Source: SpSt-333 sp964371615
Lineage (GTDB): Bacteria > Bacteroidota > Ignavibacteria > UBA10030 > UBA8401
Direction of reading: 5' to 3'
Assembly: GCA_964371615.1 (NCBI GenBank)
Contig: CAYJMS010000001.1
Span: 1,054,001-1,118,000 of the forward strand
Length of the DNA: 64,000 nt
A program made the position numbers and the translations under genes. The notes beneath the pieces were generated by a model. The model was not told the origin of the DNA. It was given only the letters and a program-made list of their open reading frames with translations, and made no database searches. Positions 51,072 to 58,794 of this stretch are shown here, piece by piece. Each line of letters opens with the position of its first letter. Within the stretch, counting starts at the first letter, position 1.

Positions 51072-53164
51072 AGTCCCATCCGATAGGTAATGAATGTCCC
51101 GACATACGCCAGGAGGGTCATGTATGAAAATTGAAAGAGCGGCCATTTCCAGCCGTTGGTCTCACGACGTACAACCGCCACTGTGGACATGCACTGCATG
51201 GCCAAAACATAATAGACCATGATGCAGATAGCGGTTAATATCGTGAACGTCGGCGCTCCCGTTGCCGGATCGATGTCATTCTGAAGTTGCTGGCGCAGTG
51301 AGACAGATTCATCGTCGGCATTCTCAATATTATAGATTGTTCCCAATGTGCTGACAAAGACTTCGCGTTGCAGCAGCGAACTGATGATCCCGATGCCGAT
51401 CTTCCAATCAAAACCGAGGGGTTTAATGACTGGTTCGATCATTTGACCTGCCCGGCCCACTAAACTATGGGCAAGTTTTTCCGACGGATTACCCTCTTCC
51501 AATTTCGGATATGTTGCCAGGAACCAGAGAATGATCGAGACGCCGAGGATGATTGTCCCCGCTTTTTTTAGAAAGAGCCATGAGCGTTCCCACATGTGCA
51601 GGAGAGTGTTTTTCAGAGACGGCATTCGGTACGGCGGCAATTCAATAATGAATGCCGGCTTGGGGCCTTTCAGCAATGTGTTTTTAAAAATCCACGCCAT
51701 AAGGAGTGCCGTAATCAACCCGAGCAGATACATCGAAATCAGTACAAGAGCAGGAAGACTGATGAATCCCCAGACATAGGTGCTTGGTATGAACGATGCG
51801 ATCAGCAGAGAATAAACCGGAAGCCGTGCGCTGCAACTCATCAACGGCGCTACCAGTATGGTGACAAGTCTGTCGCGGGGATTCTCAATTGTTCGCGTAG
51901 CCATAATGCCGGGAATGGCGCATGCATAGGATGACAGGAGAGGGATGAATGATTTTCCATGTAATCCCACCTTTCGCATGACTCTGTCCATTATGTAAGC
52001 CGCCCGCGCCATATATCCCGTATCTTCCAGGAAACCGAGAAAGAGGAATAAGAAAATAATCTGCGGGAGAAAAGTCACCACCGCCCCGACACCGCCGATG
52101 GCGCCGTTGACAATCAGGTTCTGCAGGTCACCCTCCGGCAAGACGGAAGCCACAACATTGCCAAGCTGATCAAATCCCTTTCCGATCAATTCCATCGGGT
52201 AGTTTGCCCAGGTGAAGATCGCCGTAAACATGACCGACATAATTCCGAAGAAGATAACATAGCCCCAAATTCTGTGGGTGAGTACGGAATCGATGGTGTC
52301 ATGGACCGTTTTTTGTTGTAACGATTTTTGTACGGTGACGCATTTTTTATAGACTTCGTGGGTCCATCGAAAACGGGATTCCACAAAGACCGAATGTCGG
52401 TCTATCCCGGATCCGATCAACTTCCGGTGATCCTCCCGGATATGGTTCAATGTATCCTGAGAAAATAGCGATGAATATGAATCGATCTCGCGGGGTGTAG
52501 AAAGGAGGGATTCTGCGACATGGTACGCAACATGTTCTTCTAATTTATCGTTGCGGATCAAAAGCGACACCAATTCGTCGTGTTCCATCTTCACCGTTTC
52601 CGGCAATTGCCATTGCCGGAAATTCGCCGACGATGTTTTTGTCGAACGGAGTGCCTCAATAATCGTCTCGATTCCGTTTCCCTTGCTCGCATTCGTGGGA
52701 ATACATCGCACTCCCAATAATTTTTCAAGTTGCGGAATATCGATTGTAATACCTTCGTGTTCGATGCGGTCGAACATATTTAATGCAACCACCGTCGGGA
52801 ATTTTAAGTCGAGGATCTGGCTGAGCAGATACAGGTTTCGTTCAAGATTAGTGGCATCCACTACACAGAGAAGTACTTCAGGAATCGGCGTGTCGGCGAT
52901 CCTGCCGAATAATACATCGACAACGATCTGTTCGTCCGGTGAATTGGCGGAGAGGGAATACGTACCGGGGAGGTCAAGAACGGAAATCTCGTTGCCGCCG
53001 TTCACAAGTATTTTGCCGATTTTTTTCTCAACGGTCACACCGGAATAATTACCGACTTTTTGGCGCAGTCCAGTCAGTGCGTTAAACAGTGTGGTCTTCC
53101 CGCAGTTCGGATTTCCGATAATGGCGATATTTTGGATCGGCGTGTGTGTGCGCACGGATTTCAT
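51053..53164 (-). CDS. feoB: Ferrous iron transporter FeoB
   Basis: Takes up Fe(II) across the inner membrane. 703 residues: G-protein domain (about 10-170; GNPNCGKTTLFNALTG, VLDLPGTYSL, LNMFD), spacer domain, then about eight helices with the Gate motifs (GFLEDTGYMARAAYIMDRVM, PLMSCSARLPVYSLLI, GILS-type LQREVFVSTLG). The Cys in SCSARLP is conserved in Feo gates. feoA and fur lie directly upstream on the same strand. Confidence 0.96.
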   Translation of the reverse strand: MKSVRTHTPIQNIAIIGNPNCGKTTLFNALTGLRQKVGNYSGVTVEKKIGKILVNGGNEISVLDLPGTYSLSANSPDEQIVVDVLFGRIADTPIPEVLLCVVDATNLERNLYLLSQILDLKFPTVVALNMFDRIEHEGITIDIPQLEKLLGVRCIPTNASKGNGIETIIEALRSTKTSSANFRQWQLPETVKMEHDELVSLLIRNDKLEEHVAYHVAESLLSTPREIDSYSSLFSQDTLNHIREDHRKLIGSGIDRHSVFVESRFRWTHEVYKKCVTVQKSLQQKTVHDTIDSVLTHRIWGYVIFFGIMSVMFTAIFTWANYPMELIGKGFDQLGNVVASVLPEGDLQNLIVNGAIGGVGAVVTFLPQIIFLFLFLGFLEDTGYMARAAYIMDRVMRKVGLHGKSFIPLLSSYACAIPGIMATRTIENPRDRLVTILVAPLMSCSARLPVYSLLIASFIPSTYVWGFISLPALVLISMYLLGLITALLMAWIFKNTLLKGPKPAFIIELPPYRMPSLKNTLLHMWERSWLFLKKAGTIILGVSIILWFLATYPKLEEGNPSEKLAHSLVGRAGQMIEPVIKPLGFDWKIGIGIISSLLQREVFVSTLGTIYNIENADDESVSLRQQLQNDIDPATGAPTFTILTAICIMVYYVLAMQCMSTVAVVRRETNGWKWPLFQFSYMTLLAYVGTFITYRMGLWIISL

Positions 53165-53208
53165 TTACCTATGGTGATATTCGGTCGAAGGACAGGCGAA
53201 TAGACAAT

Positions 53209-53433
53209 TCAGTCATGCGGCAATACGATAATGGCGTTTGCTGTCGTGAAATTCAATCCGACTTTGGTATTGCACACTTCGCAAATTAATTGCGAAGTGC
53301 CGTTGGTAACGCACCGGACTGAGGCATTTTCACAAAATCCCAATTCCCGCAATCGCTGACAGGTCTCGGGATGGGAATCAAGATGTGATACCTTTACAGT
53401 GGTGCCGGCAGGGGTTTGTGCTAGTGTTTTCAT
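53209..53433 (-). CDS. feoA: Ferrous iron transport protein FeoA
   Basis: 74 residues forming an SH3-like FeoA domain: GTTVKVSHLDSHPETCQRLRELGFCENASV. It binds FeoB and helps transport. ATG 53433 overlaps the fur stop (ATGA), so the two are coupled; earlier in-frame ATGs at 53448 and 53457 lie inside fur and have no support. It ends IVLPHD. Confidence 0.88.
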   Translation of the reverse strand: MKTLAQTPAGTTVKVSHLDSHPETCQRLRELGFCENASVRCVTNGTSQLICEVCNTKVGLNFTTANAIIVLPHD

Positions 53434-53870
53434 GGTTTCTTTTGACATTGGGAGCAAATTCCAAATATTTGCAGCGTGGTTGTTTGCGCGCTGAAGTTGT
53501 TCGCTTTACATACTTCGGATTGCACTTTTTCAATCCGGTCGTTGACGAATTCAATAATCTCTCCGCATTCGAGACAGATCAAATGATGGTGTTGCGGACG
53601 ACCGAATGCTTTTTCATAACGGGAATGGTTTTCGCCGAACCGGTATTTCGAGATTAAGCCGCAGTCCTGAAGCAAATCCAAAGTATTGTAGACGGTCGCG
53701 CGGGAAACCTTTTGTCCCCCTATTCTCATCTGCGAAAAAAGTTCATCCGCATCAAAATGCCCGTCGATATTCATCACTGCATCTAAAACTACAAATCTCT
53801 CCGGAGTGATTCTATAATTGGCAGATTTCAGATATTGCGTGAAATTATCTTTTGCTAATTCATTATTCAT
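53430..53870 (-). CDS. fur: Fur-family iron regulator
   Basis: A 146-residue metal-dependent repressor. Winged helix (about 10-85; RITPERFVVLDAVMNIDGHFDADELF, VSRATVYNTLDLL), regulatory HHH segment (GRPQHHHLICLECGEIIEF) and two CxxC zinc sites (CLEC, CSQC). It is the first gene of a fur-feoA-feoB operon. A 7-1-7-like inverted repeat at 53882-53896 in its promoter suggests autoregulation. Fur is favoured over PerR or Zur by the feo neighbours, but metal choice cannot be read from sequence. Confidence 0.9.
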   Translation of the reverse strand: MNNELAKDNFTQYLKSANYRITPERFVVLDAVMNIDGHFDADELFSQMRIGGQKVSRATVYNTLDLLQDCGLISKYRFGENHSRYEKAFGRPQHHHLICLECGEIIEFVNDRIEKVQSEVCKANNFSAQTTTLQIFGICSQCQKKP

Positions 53871-53881
53871 TAAACTTTAAT

Positions 53882-53928
53882 TTAGACTTAATCTAAATAA
53901 ATATACGACACATATAGTCCTATATCAA
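53882..53928 (-). promoter_or_regulatory. Promoter and putative Fur operator of the fur-feoAB operon
   Basis: On the minus strand, TTG (53928-53926), a 20-base spacer and TATATTTA (53905-53898) match the Bacteroidota promoter pattern. Directly downstream lies TTAGATTAAGTCTAA (53896-53882), a 7-1-7 inverted repeat with one mismatch, the layout of Fur-family boxes. It covers the expected transcription start. Confidence 0.6.
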
Positions 53929-53979
53929 GATTTATTTTGATTTTGGCAGAAAACTACAAATTGGACTACAATTGTCCTG

Positions 53980-54005
53980 TTTAGTCTAAATGGTTCAAAC
54001 CATTT
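53980..54005. promoter_or_regulatory. Two overlapping palindromes upstream of the SDR operon
   Basis: TTTAGTCTAAA (53980-53990) shares the TTTAGNC half-site with the Fur box next to fur. It overlaps AAATGGTTCAAACCATTT (53988-54005), a perfect 8-bp inverted repeat with a 2-base spacer. They lie about 70-95 bases before the SDR start and could be operators for the divergent genes; the protein that binds is unknown. Confidence 0.4.
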
Positions 54006-54075
54006 TTTTGGTCGACAATTTATTGTATATTTTATAGCAGCAAAAATAATACCAATAAGTCTGAAATGAGTCTGT

Positions 54076-54834
54076 ATGATAACACTTAATGAAAAAATCG
54101 CAATTATCACCGGCGGATCACGTGGAATTGGCGCTGCAACGGCAATGTTGTTGGCGCAGGCAGGTGCTCACATCGTCATCACTTATACCAAAAATGAGAA
54201 AGCGGCGGATTATATAGTCCAAAAAATCCGACATATCGGAAAAGAATGCATTGCGATTAAAGCAGATATATCAAAAGAAAAGAATGCTGCAATGGTCGTT
54301 GAAAAGACACTTCGGAAATTCGGCCGGATAGACATTTTGGTGAACAACGCCGGCATTTGGACCTATGGATTGATCGGTGAAATGAGTGAAAAAGTATGGA
54401 AAGAAACGATGGCTGTGAATCTGGACGGAATGTTTTTCATCACCAATGCCGTTGTGCCGGTGATGAAAAAACAGAAGAGTGGAAAGATTATCAATATTTC
54501 CAGTACTGCAGGACAACGCGGTGAAGCTGAACATTCGCATTATGCGGCATCAAAAGGGGGGATGATTTCGTTTACCAAAGCGATTGCAACGGAACTTGGG
54601 CCATACAACATCAATGTCAATTCCGTCGCACCCGGCTGGGTTGACACCGACCTTAATAACGAAGTATTTGCAGATACAATCTATAAAGAACAAGAGCGGA
54701 AAAAAATTCCTCTTCAACGTATTCCAACTCCCGAAGATATTGCCGGTCCGGTCCTTTTTCTTGCCTCGGATTTATCCAGGCATATCACCGGAGAAATCCT
54801 CAATGTCAACGGCGGGAGTGTCCTCATCGGATAA
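54076..54834 (+). CDS. SDR-family oxidoreductase (3-oxoacyl-ACP reductase FabG-like)
   Basis: A 252-residue short-chain dehydrogenase with all classical motifs: TGGSRGIG (cofactor loop), NNAG, catalytic Ser in NISSTAGQRG, Y-x3-K in YAASKGG, and NSVAPGWVDTD. It is first in a three-gene operon with an SRPBCC protein and a CPBP-like membrane protein, so a special lipid or secondary product role is more likely than housekeeping fatty-acid synthesis. The substrate is unknown. Confidence 0.85.
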   Translation: MITLNEKIAIITGGSRGIGAATAMLLAQAGAHIVITYTKNEKAADYIVQKIRHIGKECIAIKADISKEKNAAMVVEKTLRKFGRIDILVNNAGIWTYGLIGEMSEKVWKETMAVNLDGMFFITNAVVPVMKKQKSGKIINISSTAGQRGEAEHSHYAASKGGMISFTKAIATELGPYNINVNSVAPGWVDTDLNNEVFADTIYKEQERKKIPLQRIPTPEDIAGPVLFLASDLSRHITGEILNVNGGSVLIG

Positions 54835-55292
54835 TGAAAACAACGACTCTATCGTTTTCGATATTATTAGATGCGCCAATCCACATTGTATTTGAATTTC
54901 ACAGGAATTTCAAGAATGTATTGCTCGTGAGCCCTCCGTGGGTCAAAATTCGTATTCTGAATGCTCCGCCGGTTTTGCATGAAGGGGACGAATTATCAGT
55001 ACAATACAATGTAGCAGGATTTTGGATGCCCTGGGATGTTAAGGTAGAATCTATTCTTCCCGATTCATTATTAATCGACGTACAGACAAATCGTGGACCG
55101 TTTTCGTATTGGAGACATGAACATCAAATGGCCGAAGATTCCGGGCGCACCGTTTTGACCGACACAATCACGTATGCAATGCCTTTTGGTATTTGCGGTA
55201 GAATATTTGATGAACTTTTGATGAAAACAATTCACAATGTTGTCTTTAAGTACAGGCATCTGAAAATGAGGGAATTTTTCTCAAAGATATGA
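54834..55292 (+). CDS. SRPBCC (START-like) family protein
   Basis: 152 residues with the SRPBCC/polyketide-cyclase fold pattern: DAPIHIVFEFHRNFKNVLLVSPPWVKIRIL at the start, a GDELSVQYNV strand, YWRHEHQMAEDSG and TDTITYAMPFG, ending in a long helix. The fold binds hydrophobic ligands, and uncharacterised family members of this length are often annotated as ligand-binding SRPBCC proteins. It overlaps the SDR stop by one base (TAATG), a sign of joint function. Confidence 0.8.
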   Translation: MKTTTLSFSILLDAPIHIVFEFHRNFKNVLLVSPPWVKIRILNAPPVLHEGDELSVQYNVAGFWMPWDVKVESILPDSLLIDVQTNRGPFSYWRHEHQMAEDSGRTVLTDTITYAMPFGICGRIFDELLMKTIHNVVFKYRHLKMREFFSKI

Positions 55293-56122
55293 TATTCCTT
55301 TCTTCACTCCGGACACACTATCTGTTTGTTGTTGCCGTTACCGTTGTATTCTCCCTTCTTCAGTACTATCAGATCCCATACCAGTTTTATTTCTGGGAAA
55401 TTTTCATCGATCTAAAAATCTTTTCCCTACTTGTTTTTTTATTGTTCCGTTGGAAAAGGGATAACCTTCCATTCCAATGGGAATCGAGTGGAATATTACA
55501 ATGGCACTGGAAAGGGAATTTTCTTTGGTTTTTCTTTCCGGCCATGGTATTAATAATGGTGGGATTTGTAGGATTTATACTGAATCAAGTGAAACCGGAG
55601 AATTTAGATAATTCCTCAACGCTTATTCTCCAGACCATATTCGATGTACCTGCCATATTTGTCTTTTCACTGTCATCCATTTTCGTGGAGGAACTCTTTT
55701 TTCGTTCGATAATGTTCCGCACTCAGCTTCACCATCGTTCTGTCATTCATTCAGGTCTCATCAACGCAATGTTTTGGACTATTTATTATCTCCCTGAAAT
55801 CATAAGCCTCGAGAACAAGGCAATTCACATTCTTATTTTCGTTGCGTTGTTCATATTCTCTTATGGATTTTTACTCTGTATAGTAATGTGGAGAAATGCG
55901 ACATTGTGGTATGGATACACATTTAGGATAGGTCTTTTAGTAATTCTTCCTCTGTTTATTACGTCAAATTTTATTGATTCCGACTCATTTTTTGCTACAA
56001 ATTCGGCATTTTTCAATGCCGAAGGCATCATCTTTTCATTGGTTTTTTTAACAACATCGGGCATCATCTATTTTAAGGGAAAATCACTTAATTCCACGGA
56101 AATTCAAAAATTTTCGGATTGA
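55289..56122 (+). CDS. CPBP-like multi-pass membrane protein (degenerate CAAX-protease family)
   Basis: 277 residues, about eight helices. The EExxxR motif of CPBP/Abi proteases is present (FVEELFFRSIMFR, about residue 131), but the expected FxxxH motif reads FWTIYY without His, and the last motif is also altered (WRNATLWYGYTF). It may have lost protease activity or be a distant membrane relative. It overlaps the SRPBCC stop by 4 bases. Base composition is clearly more AT-rich than neighbours, which may reflect its membrane content or recent transfer. Confidence 0.62.
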   Translation: MIFLSSLRTHYLFVVAVTVVFSLLQYYQIPYQFYFWEIFIDLKIFSLLVFLLFRWKRDNLPFQWESSGILQWHWKGNFLWFFFPAMVLIMVGFVGFILNQVKPENLDNSSTLILQTIFDVPAIFVFSLSSIFVEELFFRSIMFRTQLHHRSVIHSGLINAMFWTIYYLPEIISLENKAIHILIFVALFIFSYGFLLCIVMWRNATLWYGYTFRIGLLVILPLFITSNFIDSDSFFATNSAFFNAEGIIFSLVFLTTSGIIYFKGKSLNSTEIQKFSD

Positions 56123-56208
56123 GTTGTTTTTTCTTGACTATTTCAATAATTTGGGCAATATTCAAGAGTATTTCGACCTATTTCCCATAACATAAAAAAG
56201 GAGTAAGA

Positions 56209-56427
56209 ATGAGCCGATTTACAGAACTTGTTGAGTTAGTGCAATCATTCGAAAAGGATTTCATAAAATTCTACGATAAAGGGAATAAATCAGCCGGAAC
56301 ACGGGTAAGAAAACATATGGCTGAATTAAAAAGAAAAGCGCAGGAAATTCGGATTGAAGTCCAAGAAATCAAAGGAACAAAAGACGATGATGGTGCACCG
56401 GACAATTCTGCTCCTGAAAATCCATAA
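56209..56427 (+). CDS. Histone H1-like (Hc1-type) nucleoid protein
   Basis: 72 residues of the Bacteroidota histone H1-like family: a helix with VQSFEKDFIKFYDKGNKSAG followed by TRVRKHMAELKRKAQEIRIE and a short acidic tail. It is basic overall in the middle and probably coats DNA or modulates its shape. AAGGAG precedes the ATG by 7 bases. Stand-alone gene with its own terminator. Confidence 0.85.
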   Translation: MSRFTELVELVQSFEKDFIKFYDKGNKSAGTRVRKHMAELKRKAQEIRIEVQEIKGTKDDDGAPDNSAPENP

Positions 56428-56456
56428 TCATTTCAATATCGCATTGGCAATATGAA

Positions 56457-56481
56457 CCGACGACTGCTTCGTCGGTTTTTT
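56457..56481 (+). terminator. Terminator after the histone-like gene
   Basis: CCGACGA (56457-56463) and TCGTCGG (56469-56475) form a 7-bp GC-rich stem with a 5-base loop, followed by six T. Confidence 0.88.
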
Positions 56482-56536
56482 ATTTTAGGAACATTTGGAC
56501 TGTTTTTTCGTCTATGACCATAAAAATACACCATAC

Positions 56537-57145
56537 ATGGGAAAACCGGCCGTTATAAATATCATCGACGCAAATATCCCTGTCGATCAAAAAAGCGATG
56601 ATTCACTCATTGTTCAGTTTCAGAATGGTGATTCAACGGTTTATCGGTATTTGGTGGAGAGGTATCAAGAAAAGATCAGGAATTTGATATATTCGATCTT
56701 TAACGAATCCAGCATAGTCGATGATTTAGCACAGGAAGTCTTCATTAAAGCGTATGAGGCGCTGCCCAAATTCAGGTTTGAATCATCGTTTTACACATGG
56801 TTATACCGTATCGCAGTAAACAGAAGCCGGGATGAAATGCGACGGCGGAAAGTAAAACGATTTTTCAGTTTCCAATCCGTCGAAACCTCAGCGAATCGTT
56901 CGTTAGACGAACTGGTATCGACCACATTTGATGACGAACAGACACACGAGGTGATAGAACGGACACTGAACGCAATGCCCGAAAAATACAGAATTCCGAT
57001 AATTCTGAAAGATGTCGACGGATTGTCGTATGATGAAATCGCCGACGTATTAAATTGTGAGATTGGAACAGTGAAATCAAGACTATCACGCGGCAGGAGT
57101 ATGTTAAAGGAAAAATTGAAACCATTGATCACCGATATAGCATGA
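56537..57145 (+). CDS. ECF-type RNA polymerase sigma factor
   Basis: 202 residues from ATG 56537; an in-frame TTG at 56495 is rejected as a weak start near the terminator. Region 2 reads VYRYLVERYQEKIRNLIYSIF ... DDLAQEVFIKAYEALPKFRFESSFYTWLYRIAVNRSRDEMRR, and region 4 is MPEKYRIPIILKDVDGLSYDEIADVLNCEIGTVKSRLSRGR. This is the SigE/RpoE-like group. The stop overlaps the anti-sigma gene by 4 bases, so the two are coupled. The regulon is unknown. Confidence 0.93.
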   Translation: MGKPAVINIIDANIPVDQKSDDSLIVQFQNGDSTVYRYLVERYQEKIRNLIYSIFNESSIVDDLAQEVFIKAYEALPKFRFESSFYTWLYRIAVNRSRDEMRRRKVKRFFSFQSVETSANRSLDELVSTTFDDEQTHEVIERTLNAMPEKYRIPIILKDVDGLSYDEIADVLNCEIGTVKSRLSRGRSMLKEKLKPLITDIA

Positions 57146-58683
57146 ATTCTATTGATACAAAGGAATTGGACCGGATCATATCGCTGTACCTGGACGGGGA
57201 ACTTGACGGCGATGCTGCCAGGGCGTTTGAGGAATACCTTGCGTCGCATCCATTGGTGGCACGCGAGGTGGCGATGCTTCGGATGGCGAAAAGATCGCTG
57301 AAAGGGAAGAAGCAGATTCCGCACAACGATTGGTTCTGGTTGCGATTGTCCAATATCCTCGACAGCAAAGCATCGCGGAGGAAAAATTTTACCGCCCGTT
57401 TCCGGCCGGTATTCTCTTTTGCTGCGATCGCTACCGTAACGCTCTCCCTCATCGGTATAGTGTACCTCAAAGACGCCTCGCTGTTCAATTCATTTTTTCT
57501 CGTCAAAAAAAATCAACTGCAGAATACGTTAATGCAGGGAAACATCTTGCCGTTTTTTTCGAATCTGAACAAAGACGACGTGCTGAATTTCGCATTGTTC
57601 GGGAGTCTTTCGCTCGACTCTGCGAACGGGACAGCGTTGACGGTAAAAAATGATGAACGTGATGGGGCACAGATTGAAATCGTGCGGGAACGGTCCCGCA
57701 AGGAATTACCCCCCGTCACAATGAATGAATTTTACGACAACGTGGGATTGCATACCGTACACGAGCGTCAATTCGTGGATTCGATACTGGAAACGTACAC
57801 CCGCAGGTTACAGGCCTCGGTGCTGGTGAGCGAGAATAATGAGATTGCAATCAACGAACAGTTGGTGGATCTGAACCGTACCATGGTCTCGTCTATTGCG
57901 GCATCATTGCGTCCGACGCAACGCGTACGTCTGCAGCGTCTGTTGCAGGAGAGACATGCGCCGTACGCTGTGGTGAGCGTGTCAGAACCGAAGCTCGAAC
58001 CGCACGAGTTGCAGCGACGAATTCCCAAACTGCACACCGGCAACAGGTATGTGGTCATCTCAAAGGATACGATCGGATTTGCCGAAATGCACATGGACAT
58101 GGACAGTATCAATGACCGCTTGCGGCGACAGGCGTTTGCCGAGCAACGATTGATGACGGAGAAGATGTTCAGCGAGATCGTAGAGATGCAGCGGCAATTC
58201 GAAAATAATATAGTGATCACCGGACCCGACAACAACAGAATCAGGGTCTTTTCTACGGACCGAGCGTTTCAAATCAACCTGCAGTCTCCCGGAACGGCGC
58301 CGTCGAATACCGGAATGTATCAGGTGGTTCGTCCGAGAATCACACGCCCGTCCATGCCGCGCAGAACGATGAATGATGTTATCGTTATCGGTGATTCTGC
58401 TTTTACATTCGAATTGTCCGCCGACGATGATGCTCTGAGAGCGTTCCGCCGGCTTCCGCGGGGTGAATTCCGATTTGAACTGACAGATTCGGCCGCACAG
58501 GCGCCGAAAGTGAAAATTATGTTCAAATCGGCACCGTCGCAAAAAGAATTCGACGCTGCGCTGCAGCAGATGAAACAACGGGAAGAAGAATTGATCGATC
58601 TCGATTCGCTGTTGCGCGAAAACAAAAAGAACGAGGATGCGCTCCGGCAGAAACACAACGATAACCGGATCTTCGACCTGTAA
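57142..58683 (+). CDS. Membrane-anchored anti-sigma factor with a large C-terminal domain
   Basis: 513 residues. Residues 5-60 look like an anti-sigma N-terminus (IISLYLDGELDGDAARAFEEYLASHPLVAREV) but lack the HxxxCxxC zinc site. One helix (about 93-110, FSFAAIATVTLSLIGIVYL) crosses the membrane. The remaining 400 residues should be periplasmic; they hold Arg/Gln-rich helical stretches and a C-terminal coiled coil (FDAALQQMKQREEELIDLDS). I recognise no named fold in this part. It is translated with the sigma factor and probably holds it inactive until a cell-envelope signal arrives. Confidence 0.8.
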   Translation: MNSIDTKELDRIISLYLDGELDGDAARAFEEYLASHPLVAREVAMLRMAKRSLKGKKQIPHNDWFWLRLSNILDSKASRRKNFTARFRPVFSFAAIATVTLSLIGIVYLKDASLFNSFFLVKKNQLQNTLMQGNILPFFSNLNKDDVLNFALFGSLSLDSANGTALTVKNDERDGAQIEIVRERSRKELPPVTMNEFYDNVGLHTVHERQFVDSILETYTRRLQASVLVSENNEIAINEQLVDLNRTMVSSIAASLRPTQRVRLQRLLQERHAPYAVVSVSEPKLEPHELQRRIPKLHTGNRYVVISKDTIGFAEMHMDMDSINDRLRRQAFAEQRLMTEKMFSEIVEMQRQFENNIVITGPDNNRIRVFSTDRAFQINLQSPGTAPSNTGMYQVVRPRITRPSMPRRTMNDVIVIGDSAFTFELSADDDALRAFRRLPRGEFRFELTDSAAQAPKVKIMFKSAPSQKEFDAALQQMKQREEELIDLDSLLRENKKNEDALRQKHNDNRIFDL

Positions 58684-58709
58684 CCGAGCAGGTGCTGAAC
58701 ACAATGAAG

Positions 58710-58735
58710 AAGCCCGTGTATGCGGGCTTTTTTAT
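58710..58735 (+). terminator. Terminator of the sigma/anti-sigma operon
   Basis: AAGCCCG (58710-58716) pairs with CGGGCTT (58723-58729) around TGTATG, followed by TTTTT. It lies 27 bases after the anti-sigma stop. Confidence 0.85.
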
Positions 58736-58794
58736 TTTTAGTTTGCAGTTCATACCCTGCTTGACGATATTAACCAGAACAATTGAGGATCACT

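Noticed and set aside
58060..58704. Antisense 214-codon frame opposite the anti-sigma gene
   Set aside because: Rich in Arg, Phe and His as expected from the reverse of the coding strand, with no independent support.
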